Assembly (NCBI GenBank): GCA_017394605.1
Contig: JAFPXU010000028.1
Location: 1-64,000 of the forward strand
DNA: 64,000 nt
Source of the DNA: Clostridia bacterium
Lineage (GTDB): Bacteria > Bacillota_A > Clostridia > Christensenellales > CAG-138
Direction of reading: 5' to 3'
In this document: positions 25,109 through 33,154 of the stretch, piece after piece
How the letters are laid out: each line of letters opens with the position of its first letter
How positions within the stretch are numbered: position 1 is the stretch's first letter
The notes under the pieces: generated by a model
Told to the model about the DNA's origin: nothing
The model's input: only the letters and a program-made list of their open reading frames with translations
Database searches by the model: none
Program-made: the position numbers and the translations under genes

Positions 25109-26473
25109 TCAGAGAGTACGCAGCTTCTCCGAGATTACATTTCTGCTGTATAGAATCGTGACTATTAGCGCGACGGTTTCTGATATCCAGAATGCGTACC
25201 AGACATGAGAAAGACCGCGGAAATGGAGCAGAATCCAGGCTGCAGGTATCAGCAGAATTACCTGGCGGATGCTCGTTCCGACCATGTTCACGACACCGTT
25301 TCCAAGACCGGATACAGCAAAACCAAGAATGGTCGTTACAGCGGAGAAAAGGAAGGTAACGGAAATGATTCGTATTGCCGGGATGCCGATTGAAAGCATG
25401 TCTTTTCCTGCGTTGAACAGAGACAGAAGCTCCGAAGGAAAGATCTGGAACAAAATAGTTCCCAAAGCAGCGACCGCAACGGAAAAGAAAAGACCGCTCC
25501 GAACTGCCTGACGGATCCTTTCAGCATTTTTTGCTCCGTAATTGAACCCCATGATCGGAATAACGGCTTGTCCGAGCGCGCTAAGCGGCATCGTGAGAAA
25601 GTTCTGAAGCTTGTAATAGACGCCGTAAAAAGCAACAGCAGTGGCAGACACCGGAAGCAGTAGCCGGTTGATTCCGAAACTCATAACGCTGTTCATGCCG
25701 TGCATGATCATAGTCGGGATACCGATACGGAGAATCTCACGGGCAGAGGAGATGCTGAAGCGGAAGGGCCTCAAGGCAGGTCTGACCTCCGGATTAAAGC
25801 AGTGATTGATCAGAAGTGCCGCGATTGCCCCGCACCACTGCCCTGTGACCGTTGCAATCGCCGCTCCGCGCACACCCATAGCCGGAAGTGAAAACATGCC
25901 GAAGATCAGGATGGGATCCAGAATCAGGTTCACGGCGGCGCCGATCATCATCGAGAACATACTGAGGACCATCTTTCCAGATGCCTGCATGAAACGGAGA
26001 GATACGATCTCTATAAACTGACCGAAGCAGAAAAGCATGCAGACGGACAAATAATCCATGCACAGAGGGAATATGACCGGATCTTTCGTCAGCATGGAGA
26101 CAAGCGGGTTGATGAAGAACAGTGCCGTTACAGAAAAAAGAAACGAGAAACCGCCGGCAAGCAGGAGGGCTGTCGTTGCGGTGGAACGGACATCGTCAAA
26201 TCTGCCTTCACCGAGAAGCCTGGAAATCAGAGCGTTCGTACCGACACCGAGACCTACGCAGATGGCAATCGCCAGGACTTGAATGGGATATGCAAGAGAT
26301 GTGGCGGCCAGTGCAGTCTCGCTGATCCTGGAAACGAAGATGCTGTCAACAACGTTGTATAGATTCTGTATCAACAGGGAAAGCATGAATGGGAGCGCCA
26401 TGGAAACGACAAGCCTTGGGACGGCCGCGGTTTCCATTTTGTTCTGATTGCTTCGCTGAGATGCGGTACGCAT
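25109..26473 (-). CDS. MATE-family efflux transporter
   Basis: A 454-residue membrane protein with 12 predicted helices in two MATE halves. Family segments: MALPFMLSLLIQNLYNVVDSIFVSR near the start, and VPxxG-like stretches such as MSLPAMGVRGAAIATV and GLGNGVVNMVGTS. It would export cationic drugs or metabolites in exchange for Na+ or H+. It lies upstream of the aldo-keto reductase gene on the same strand. Its own promoter is visible at 26513-26540. Confidence 0.9.
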   Translation of the reverse strand: MRTASQRSNQNKMETAAVPRLVVSMALPFMLSLLIQNLYNVVDSIFVSRISETALAATSLAYPIQVLAIAICVGLGVGTNALISRLLGEGRFDDVRSTATTALLLAGGFSFLFSVTALFFINPLVSMLTKDPVIFPLCMDYLSVCMLFCFGQFIEIVSLRFMQASGKMVLSMFSMMIGAAVNLILDPILIFGMFSLPAMGVRGAAIATVTGQWCGAIAALLINHCFNPEVRPALRPFRFSISSAREILRIGIPTMIMHGMNSVMSFGINRLLLPVSATAVAFYGVYYKLQNFLTMPLSALGQAVIPIMGFNYGAKNAERIRQAVRSGLFFSVAVAALGTILFQIFPSELLSLFNAGKDMLSIGIPAIRIISVTFLFSAVTTILGFAVSGLGNGVVNMVGTSIRQVILLIPAAWILLHFRGLSHVWYAFWISETVALIVTILYSRNVISEKLRTL

Positions 26474-26512
26474 GGGCTGGATATCCTGCCTTAATACTGT
26501 CTTGTTTTATTC

Positions 26513-26540
26513 ATTTTATATTAGTTTATTGATATTTCAA
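26513..26540 (-). promoter_or_regulatory. Promoter of the MATE gene
   Basis: On the minus strand TTGAAA (26540-26535) and TAAAAT (26518-26513) are 16 bases apart, about 40 bases before the ATG at 26473. Confidence 0.6.
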
Positions 26541-26606
26541 TTCCCGTTGTGTGAAAAAAGGGCGATTATGAAAAGCAGGACGGAGGTTCCATTTTTGCCT
26601 CGTCGG

Positions 26607-26615
26607 TGATACAAT
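26607..26615 (+). promoter_or_regulatory. Extended -10 box TGATACAAT before gtrA-like gene
   Basis: TGATACAAT matches an extended -10 (TGnTACAAT). A poor -35 (TTCCAT) lies 17 bases upstream. The same nine bases occur before three other genes or operons in the window. Confidence 0.5.
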
Positions 26616-26734
26616 CGCTTAGAATGTTCCGGACGAAGACCGAAACAGAGCAGGCGGCACATTTCGGAGAAAGAACGGAAATGCCGAAATTGAAAGTCGT
26701 GTTTCCTACGGGACAAACGGGAAGGAATCAAGCA

Positions 26735-27238
26735 ATGGAAAAAGAATCCAAAGAACAGGCTAACAGGGAAGAATTGTGGCGAACCGTGAAATTTACACTG
26801 TTTTCCATTTCCGCCGGCGCGATCCAGTTGATTGTTTCGGGACTGTTGACGCACTTTACGAAGCTCGGCGTTGCGACCTGCTATTTTATCGCGCTTGTAT
26901 GTTCTGTTATCTGGAATTTCACATTCAACAGGAAGTACACATTTCAGTCCGCTAACAATGTTCCGATTGCCATGCTGAAAGTGCTTGGTTATTATGCGGT
27001 TTTCACGCCGCTGTCACTTCTGTTGGTTGCATACCTGTCTGACGGAACGATTTTTGAGAAAATGGTGATTTCCGGTCATCGGAACTGGAACGGAATGCTG
27101 GTCATCATCCTGAATATGCTGATCAATTTCGTAACGGAATACTTGTTTGACAGGCTTGTGGTCTTCCGTGATTCCATCGATACCAATGATGTGGCGGAAA
27201 GGAAAAAGAAAGACAAGGCAGCCCGGACCTCCATGTGA
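26735..27238 (+). CDS. GtrA-family membrane protein
   Basis: About 167 residues with four membrane helices of the GtrA/DPMS family (TLFSISAGAIQLIVSGLL, ATCYFIALVCSVIWNFTFNRKYTF, VLGYYAVFTPLSLLLVAYL, MLVIILNMLINFVTEYLFDRLVVF). NFTFNRKYTF is the family's most typical segment. GtrA proteins are thought to help flip or transfer lipid-linked sugars. AAGGA precedes the ATG at 26735. The frame stays open to an ATG at 26624, only nine bases after the -10 box, so a longer leaderless form is possible but less likely. No glycosyltransferase is adjacent. Confidence 0.8.
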   Translation: MEKESKEQANREELWRTVKFTLFSISAGAIQLIVSGLLTHFTKLGVATCYFIALVCSVIWNFTFNRKYTFQSANNVPIAMLKVLGYYAVFTPLSLLLVAYLSDGTIFEKMVISGHRNWNGMLVIILNMLINFVTEYLFDRLVVFRDSIDTNDVAERKKKDKAARTSM

Positions 27239-27261
27239 TTTCCGCCAAGTCCTAAAGCAGT

Positions 27262-28512
27262 TCAATCAGTGCGCCCGGCTTTTCTGCCGGGCGTGTTTTC
27301 GGTCCGGAGTTTCCTGAGAAAGCTGTATCTGGGAGCCGGAACGGGAAGCTTCATGAAAAGGTCCATTTTCGGATGCCGTGTGATTTCTACCGGAAAGCCG
27401 GCAGCGTCCAGTATTTTTCCGGCAGTGAAGGATACGGGATCCCCATCGGGGCGGAGGAGTTCCAACGTGTCACCCGGACGGAATCCGTTCCGTTGCGTCA
27501 GGTATGCGTTTCCGAACGCATCGCAGGCTTCTACCATCGCGACAACATCGTAGAGAGAGAAATAGCTGCTGTCTTTGACGGACTGACCGGGCTGACCGTA
27601 ATAGAATCCTGTGGAGTATGGCCGGTGGCTCAGCTTGTTAACTTCATCCCGCCAGATTTCAGGCAGGGGGACACCGGCGGCGGCGCAGTCCAGCGCGTGG
27701 CGGTAGGCGGCAGTGGAAGAGGCGACATAATACGCGGATTTTGTGCGGCCCTCGATTTTCAGACTGGATATGCCTGCGTTGATCATGTCCGCAACGTGAT
27801 CAATCATACACATATCCCTGGAATTCAGGATGAAGGTGCCGTTATCCTCGGATATTTCAAAGAACTCACCCGGGCTCTGTTCCGCCATCAGATGATATTT
27901 CCATCTGCACGGCTGGGCGCACATTCCGCGGTTGGGATCTCTTCCTGTCAGGTAATCGGACAGCGTGCATCTTCCGGAGAAGGATACGCACATTGCCCCG
28001 TGACAGAACGCTTCGATATCCAGATCGTCGGGGATACGGGTACGGAGTTCCTCGATGGCGCGAATGGACATTTCACGCGCAAGGACGATCCTCTTTGCGC
28101 CAAGATCATAAAACGCGTTAGCGGATGCGCTGTTCATGACGCCCGCTTGTGTGCTGATATGAATTTCTACGTGAGGTGCGTACTTCCTGCACAGATTGAG
28201 AACGCCCAAATCCGTTACGATGAGACCGTCGGCTCCATAAGCATCGACCTGTTCCAGAAAGGCGGGCATGGTCAGGAGATCCCGGTCGGTCGGAACGGTG
28301 TTGCAGGTAACATATACCCGGACACGGTGCGCATGCGCGTAGCTGACCGCATCTTTGAGTTCCTGGCCGTTGAAATTTCCGGTACCCGCACGCATGCCGA
28401 ATGAGGTGCCGGCAAGATAGACGGCATCTGCGCCATACACAACGGCGGCAGTCAGTTTTTCCGGATCTCCGGCGGGACTGAGTAATTCGGGCTTATGAAA
28501 AATGTTGCTCAT
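27262..28512 (-). CDS. U32-family protein, probable tRNA uridine hydroxylation enzyme (TrhP-like)
   Basis: A 416-residue protein of the U32 family, long called peptidase. It starts PELLSPAGDPEKLTAAVVYGADAVY. The four-Cys pattern spread over IEAFCHGAMCVSFSGRC and NRGMCAQPCRW is the set that holds an iron-sulfur cluster in TrhP/RlhA relatives. TrhP makes 5-hydroxyuridine at the tRNA wobble base using prephenate; RlhA modifies 23S rRNA. The length fits the TrhP type. Which RNA is modified here cannot be decided by reading. It is divergent from tex; a TATAAT on the minus strand (28532-28527) is a likely -10 box. Confidence 0.85.
   Translation of the reverse strand: MSNIFHKPELLSPAGDPEKLTAAVVYGADAVYLAGTSFGMRAGTGNFNGQELKDAVSYAHAHRVRVYVTCNTVPTDRDLLTMPAFLEQVDAYGADGLIVTDLGVLNLCRKYAPHVEIHISTQAGVMNSASANAFYDLGAKRIVLAREMSIRAIEELRTRIPDDLDIEAFCHGAMCVSFSGRCTLSDYLTGRDPNRGMCAQPCRWKYHLMAEQSPGEFFEISEDNGTFILNSRDMCMIDHVADMINAGISSLKIEGRTKSAYYVASSTAAYRHALDCAAAGVPLPEIWRDEVNKLSHRPYSTGFYYGQPGQSVKDSSYFSLYDVVAMVEACDAFGNAYLTQRNGFRPGDTLELLRPDGDPVSFTAGKILDAAGFPVEITRHPKMDLFMKLPVPAPRYSFLRKLRTENTPGRKAGRTD
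27273..27300 (+). terminator. Terminator after gtrA-like gene, inside the 3' end of the U32 gene
   Basis: GCCCGGC (27273-27279) pairs with GCCGGGC (27286-27292) around TTTTCT, followed by GTGTTTTC. It ends the rightward transcript while lying within the last codons of the convergent U32 gene. Confidence 0.6.
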
Positions 28513-28611
28513 TGGTGCGGATCCTTATTATATTTTAATTCAAATCATTATATCATGAGAGCAAAAGTTCAGGCAGCACCATATCCGGTTGCCCGGAAAG
28601 GAACTGATCGG

Positions 28612-30789
28612 ATGAAAACAATCGCGGAATCAATATCAGATGAGATCGGAAGGCCGCAGAAGCAGGTCGAGAATGTCATTTCGCTTCTTGACGAGGGGAA
28701 TACCATTCCGTTTATCGCAAGATACAGAAAAGAAGCACACGGTGCCATGGATGACGTCCTGCTCAGAAAACTTGAGGAACGGCTGTCATTCTACCGTGGG
28801 TTGGAAAAAAGAAAGGAAGAAGTTCTTCGCCTGATTCAGGAAAAGGGAAAGCTTACAGAAGAACTTGAGCGGGCGGTCAGATCCGCGTCAACCAGAACGG
28901 AAGTGGAGGATTTGTATCTTCCGTACCGTACAAAAAGAAAAACCCGTGCTGTTGCGGCTAGAGAGAAAGGACTGGAACCATTGGCGCGATGCCTTATGGC
29001 GCAGAAGCCGGACATGGCGGATCCGATGGTGATTGCCGAAGGATACGTGGATGCCGGCAAAGGAGTTTTCAATGTGCAGGAAGCGCTTGCGGGAGCGTCC
29101 GACATCGTTGCTGAAATTGTATCGGAATCTGCGGAGATACGCAGGAAGATGCGGAACCTGATCCGGAGCGGCGGCTGTATTGCCGTGTCCGCGGCAAAGG
29201 AGGAAAGCTCGGTTTACGAACGGTATTACGGATTCCGGCAGGAGATATCCAGAGTGCAGGGACACCAGATACTGGCGATGAACAGGGGGGAAAAAGAAGG
29301 TTTCCTGAAGATAGCGGTTCAAGCAGACAGGGAGGCAGCGCTGTCTATGATTAAACGAACGTTCATCCGCGGCGCTTCCCCTGCAAAGGCGTTTTTGGGG
29401 AGAGCGTTGGAGGACAGTTTTGACAGGCTACTGTTTCCCTCTCTGGTCAATGAGGTTCGTTCCGAATTGACAGAGACGGCGTCGGAAGGTGCGATCCGGA
29501 TGTTTTCGGCTAATCTGAAGCCGCTTCTGATGCAGCCTCCGGTAAAAGGGAAGGTCATCATGGGTCTTGACCCTGGTTACAGAATGGGGTGCAAGGTGGC
29601 TGTCATCGACGGGACCGGAAAGGTGTTGGATACAGGGGTTGTCTATCCAACGCACGGCGCGAGGCAAAAGGAAGAAGCGATACAAAAGCTTGCGGCTCTG
29701 ATACGGACGCACGGAGTGAAGTATATCGCCATCGGAAATGGTACTGCCTCCAGGGAAACGGAACAGATGACGGCGGAGCTGATCCGCGTCTGCCCGGGCG
29801 TTTCATATATGGTGGTCAGCGAAGCGGGAGCTTCCGTATATTCGGCTTCCGAACTGGCAACTAAGGAACTTCCGGGGATGGATGTAAACCTCCGGAGCGC
29901 GGTATCCATTGCACGCAGGATGGAGGATCCCTTGGCAGAGCTGGTTAAGATCGATCCGAAATCGATTGGAATCGGGCAATATCAGCATGATATGCCCCAG
30001 ACAAAACTGACGGAGAGCCTGAACGCGGTCGTAGAGGACTGCGTGAACTCCGTGGGCGTTGATCTGAATACAGCGTCTCCGTCGCTCCTTCAGCATGTTG
30101 CCGGACTGAATGCGTCAACTGCGGGATCGATCGTTGCCTATCGGGAGCAGAACGGGGCATATACGTCGAGAAATCAGCTGAAGAAAGTCCCAAGAATCGG
30201 AGAGAAAGCGTTCGAGCAGTGCGCGGGATTTCTCCGGATACCGGAGAGTCCCAACCTGCTGGACCGAACCGGGGTGCATCCGGAAAGCTATGCGGCTGCA
30301 GCGAAACTGATGCGGCTTTGTGGAGTGTCGGAAGAGAATGTACGGGAACACAGGACCGCAGGCATAACCGACAAACTCAGGGAAGCGGGAGAAGACGCAC
30401 TTTCGGAGCTTTGCGGAGTCGGAACGGAAACGCTGAAGGATATCGTCAGAGAACTCATGAAGCCCGGGAGGGATCCCAGGGAGGAACTTCCGAAACCGAT
30501 ATTCCGGAAGGATCTTCTTGACCTCAGCGACTTGAAGCCGGGGATGGAACTGTACGGAACGGTAAGAAACGTCGTGGATTTCGGGGCATTTGTGGATATA
30601 GGCGTGCATCAGGACGGGCTTGTGCACATATCGGAGATTTCGGACCATTTTATAAAGCACCCCTCCCAGACGGTAAAAGTCGGGGATGAGGTGCGGGTGA
30701 TTGTACTGGAAGTGAACATTGAAAAAAAGAGGATCTCCCTTTCCATGAAACAGGCTTCAAAAGCAGAGGATCAGTCTTTCACGAAATAA
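28612..30789 (+). CDS. tex: Tex, S1-domain RNA-binding protein
   Basis: About 725 residues from the ATG at 28612 (AAGGAA upstream); a longer frame from 28495 has no ribosome binding site. The Tex order is complete: N-terminal helix-rich part with VISLLDEGNTIPFIARYRKEAHG, the YqgF/RNase-H-like domain with VIMGLDPGYRMGCKVAVID, the tandem helix-hairpin-helix region around VGVDLNTASPSLLQHVAGLN, and the S1 domain near the end (PGMELYGTVRNVVDFGAFVDIGV). It binds RNA and the transcription machinery in the cytoplasm. Its last 19 bases overlap the end of the convergent FRG gene. Confidence 0.95.
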   Translation: MKTIAESISDEIGRPQKQVENVISLLDEGNTIPFIARYRKEAHGAMDDVLLRKLEERLSFYRGLEKRKEEVLRLIQEKGKLTEELERAVRSASTRTEVEDLYLPYRTKRKTRAVAAREKGLEPLARCLMAQKPDMADPMVIAEGYVDAGKGVFNVQEALAGASDIVAEIVSESAEIRRKMRNLIRSGGCIAVSAAKEESSVYERYYGFRQEISRVQGHQILAMNRGEKEGFLKIAVQADREAALSMIKRTFIRGASPAKAFLGRALEDSFDRLLFPSLVNEVRSELTETASEGAIRMFSANLKPLLMQPPVKGKVIMGLDPGYRMGCKVAVIDGTGKVLDTGVVYPTHGARQKEEAIQKLAALIRTHGVKYIAIGNGTASRETEQMTAELIRVCPGVSYMVVSEAGASVYSASELATKELPGMDVNLRSAVSIARRMEDPLAELVKIDPKSIGIGQYQHDMPQTKLTESLNAVVEDCVNSVGVDLNTASPSLLQHVAGLNASTAGSIVAYREQNGAYTSRNQLKKVPRIGEKAFEQCAGFLRIPESPNLLDRTGVHPESYAAAAKLMRLCGVSEENVREHRTAGITDKLREAGEDALSELCGVGTETLKDIVRELMKPGRDPREELPKPIFRKDLLDLSDLKPGMELYGTVRNVVDFGAFVDIGVHQDGLVHISEISDHFIKHPSQTVKVGDEVRVIVLEVNIEKKRISLSMKQASKAEDQSFTK

Positions 30790-31574
30790 TGCCGCGCGAC
30801 CCAGGTGGATATCCCGTCGAGACCGGGATAAATAATGCGTTCATTGATATTCAGCTGGTCGAGCAGATCCCGGATGACCCAGCGGATCTCCTTGTTGATG
30901 ATGTATTTGACTGTCTGTTCGGTCTTCTCATCCAGAAACTGCTCAATGTCCTGCATGCCGCTTGGGATGATGGAAAAGAAAGCATACTGGTTCATGATGC
31001 GGTGATCGAAAGAGGGAGGCTCAATCAATGCAAATGCGGAATCCCGCATGTCCGAATCATACTGCTCGAGGGTCGGAGCGCAGCGCTGCATGGTGTTCAG
31101 GGAAAAGATGGTTTCTTTCTCCTGAGCAAGCGCTTCTCTGTATTTTTTGGGCAGGATCGAATGGATTTCTGATGCGCTGATGCGCCATACGGCGCCGTCG
31201 CGGGTATTCATTTTCTGGAGATTGTTTTCCGTGGTGGCAAAGTGAAGCGCTACCAAGGGAGAAAGGGTCCAGTCCAGAAGCCGCGTTGGCAGGCCGTGAT
31301 GCTGTCCCACAATCATCTGTTTCCAGACCGAAGTGCTGAGAGAGGGATCGTCGATGACGGCGTATTTTGTAAAGCTTTTTAAGATGGAAGGCTCCAACTC
31401 CTTCTGCTTCTGCTTGCAGTTTCGTGCAAGGCTGGTTACGAGATGATACCTGCTGTCCGGCGATCCATGGAAATAATAATGACTGCGGCGGCGGTCGATC
31501 TCCGGATTATAATCGAGTATGTCAAGCAGCTCTATTGCTTTATCAAGTGTGTCGATCGTAATGGTCTGAATCAT
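30771..31574 (-). CDS. FRG-domain protein of unknown function
   Basis: 267 residues from the ATG at 31574; the open frame extends further upstream but without a better start. The FRG domain is clear: YYFHGSPDSRYHLVTSLAR near residue 33, then QHHGLPTRLLDWTLSPLVALHFAT, and later SFDHRIMNQYAFFSI with the usual second half. FRG proteins occur in mobile and defence contexts and alone; the biochemical activity is not established. No toxin partner, phage gene or transfer mark is visible next to it. Its last 19 bases overlap the 3' end of tex, so transcripts of the two genes are antisense at their ends. Confidence 0.82.
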   Translation of the reverse strand: MIQTITIDTLDKAIELLDILDYNPEIDRRRSHYYFHGSPDSRYHLVTSLARNCKQKQKELEPSILKSFTKYAVIDDPSLSTSVWKQMIVGQHHGLPTRLLDWTLSPLVALHFATTENNLQKMNTRDGAVWRISASEIHSILPKKYREALAQEKETIFSLNTMQRCAPTLEQYDSDMRDSAFALIEPPSFDHRIMNQYAFFSIIPSGMQDIEQFLDEKTEQTVKYIINKEIRWVIRDLLDQLNINERIIYPGLDGISTWVARHYFVKD

Positions 31575-31680
31575 GCCGGCGGACCGATTCCGATAACGGA
31601 AACGGCGTCTCCTTATCTTTTTTTTAAGGATATCTTGATTTGCTGAAAAAAACAACGCAGATCCATATGAAAAACTAACA

Positions 31681-31709
31681 TTGCGCATCAAACACGCAGA
31701 AGATACAAT
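31681..31709 (+). promoter_or_regulatory. Promoter of the stand-alone RsbW/STAS pair
   Basis: TTGCGC (31681-31686) and TACAAT (31704-31709) are 17 bases apart. The start of the RsbW-like gene is 37 bases beyond. Confidence 0.65.
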
Positions 31710-31745
31710 AGAAATGATCACAGTAGAAGGGACGGCACTGCGTAG

Positions 31746-32147
31746 ATGAAAGAGCAGGAATTTTCTGCTTCGATAGACTGCCTGCAGGATGTCATATCCT
31801 TTATTGAACAGGAACTTGAAGTTGCGGATTGTCCCATGCGCACCGTGATGCAGATTTCGGTTGCTGCAGAAGAAATATTCGCCAACATAGCAAGCTATGC
31901 TTACCCGGAAGGCGGGGGAAACGCCCTGATCGAGATTTCTGCGAATGAACATGAGGCCGTTATCCGGTTCACGGATACAGGCATCCCGTTTAATCCGCTT
32001 GCGAAAGCCGATCCGGACGTGACACTTCCTGCGGAACAGAGAGAAATCGGCGGACTGGGAATATTCATGGTTAAAAAGACTATGGACGAAATACTGTATC
32101 AACGGGATGGACAAAAAAACATTCTGACTATTACGAAAAGATATTGA
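31746..32147 (+). CDS. RsbW-like anti-sigma-type ATPase/kinase
   Basis: A 133-residue GHKL-fold protein. N box: AAEEIFANIASYAY; G1 box: FTDTGIPFNPLA; G2 box: EIGGLGIFMVKKTMDEI. It matches the C-terminal domain of the fusion at 1696-3858 closely enough to be called a paralogue. Such kinases phosphorylate a STAS partner on Ser and bind a target, classically a sigma factor. The STAS gene follows 16 bases later. No sigma-B or sigma-F gene accompanies them, so the bound target is unknown. A partial ribosome binding site, GAAGGGACGG, lies rather far before the ATG. Confidence 0.88.
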   Translation: MKEQEFSASIDCLQDVISFIEQELEVADCPMRTVMQISVAAEEIFANIASYAYPEGGGNALIEISANEHEAVIRFTDTGIPFNPLAKADPDVTLPAEQREIGGLGIFMVKKTMDEILYQRDGQKNILTITKRY

Positions 32148-32163
32148 CCAGGAGGGAATCGGC

Positions 32164-32460
32164 ATGGAAATTATTAAGAAAAAAGACGGCGGATCGCTGA
32201 AAATTGCTCTCGAGGGACGGCTTGACACATCCACTGCCCCAAGCCTTGAAGAGGCGCTCAAGGAAGAGCTTAACGGAGTAACGGATCTGGAATTTGACTT
32301 TGCGAAGTTGGAGTATATTTCATCCGCGGGCCTCAGGGTTCTGCTTTCCACACAAAAAATCATGAAAAATCAGGGAAATATGAAAGTGAAGAACGTGTGC
32401 CCTGAAATCATGGAAGTATTCGATATTACCGGTTTCTCGGAGATTCTGACTATCGAATGA
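32164..32460 (+). CDS. STAS-domain anti-anti-sigma-type protein (RsbV-like)
   Basis: A 98-residue single STAS domain with LEYISSAGLRVLL; Ser54 is the expected phosphorylation site. The ending VFDITGFSEILTI parallels VFDMTGFTEMMEI of the STAS-kinase fusion at 3898. AGGAGGG lies seven bases before the ATG. It forms a two-gene operon with the kinase just upstream and is followed by a strong terminator. In this pair the kinase would phosphorylate it; the dephosphorylating enzyme might be the membrane phosphatase at 1696-3858 (inference). Confidence 0.9.
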   Translation: MEIIKKKDGGSLKIALEGRLDTSTAPSLEEALKEELNGVTDLEFDFAKLEYISSAGLRVLLSTQKIMKNQGNMKVKNVCPEIMEVFDITGFSEILTIE

Positions 32461-32496
32461 TTTGAAGAGAACGTTTGGTATGTGACGGAGCAGAAA

Positions 32497-32539
32497 GGCT
32501 CCATACCCGGATCTCCGATCCGGGTATGTGGCCTTTTTT
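32497..32539 (+). terminator. Strong intrinsic terminator after the STAS gene
   Basis: A stem of about 16 pairs, GGCTCCATACCCGGATC (32497-32513) with GATCCGGGTATGTGGCC (32517-32533), is followed by six T. Confidence 0.9.
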
Positions 32540-32555
32540 CAAAATGCGGGAAGAA

Positions 32556-33032
32556 TCAGTCCCTGCCCCAGTCTTTGCAAATGTCAACCCAACCGGAAGA
32601 GTGGGAATAGAGCTCCAACTCCTCAATGGTGAGTTCAATGGCGCTGTTAGGACTTCCGCATGCGGGGAAAACGGTACGGAAGCGTTTCAGGGAAATGTCC
32701 AGATAAACAGGGATACCCGGATTGACCGCAAAAGGGCATACCCCTCCGACGGCGTGCCCGATCAGTGCTTCGACTTCTTCATGCTGGAGCATTTTAGCCT
32801 TGACCCGGAACCGGGATTTGTACTTTGCATTATCGATTCTTGCGTCGCCGGCTGCGACGATGAGAATCGGGGAAGAGGGCTGCATGAGCGAGAGCGTTTT
32901 GGCGATTCTCGCAGGTTCGCAGTGAAGGGCTGCCGCGGCGAGCTGTACCGTGGCGCTCGATACCGGGAATTCCAGAATACGGTTTTCCATTTGGAACTCG
33001 CGAAAGTATTCGCGGACCTTTACGATAGACAT
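32556..33032 (-). CDS. YbaK/ProX-type aminoacyl-tRNA deacylase
   Basis: 158 residues from the ATG at 33032, which has GGAG nine bases upstream; an ATG at 33047 lacks one. Family segments: FPVSSATVQLAAAALHCEP, ARIAKTLSL, the Lys/Gly region IGHAVGGVCPFAVNPGIPVYLD and FPACGSPNSAIELT. These proteins hydrolyse misacylated tRNAs, such as Cys- or Ala-tRNA(Pro), in the cytoplasm. It is a single gene, convergent with the STAS pair and divergent from fhs. Confidence 0.88.
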   Translation of the reverse strand: MSIVKVREYFREFQMENRILEFPVSSATVQLAAAALHCEPARIAKTLSLMQPSSPILIVAAGDARIDNAKYKSRFRVKAKMLQHEEVEALIGHAVGGVCPFAVNPGIPVYLDISLKRFRTVFPACGSPNSAIELTIEELELYSHSSGWVDICKDWGRD

Positions 33033-33154
33033 TTTGACGTACTCCATTCAAGACGGCCATTTGTTTGGGAACGCTGTTTTTTAGAGTATTATAGGCTATA
33101 TAATATAGATTGTATAGAATTAGGGGGTTGAGGACCCGGTCGAGGAGGCATCGC

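Noticed and set aside
33048..33154. Folate (THF) riboswitch upstream of fhs
   Set aside because: The leader is short and I cannot match the known THF aptamer cores; only a -10 box and a ribosome binding site are supported.
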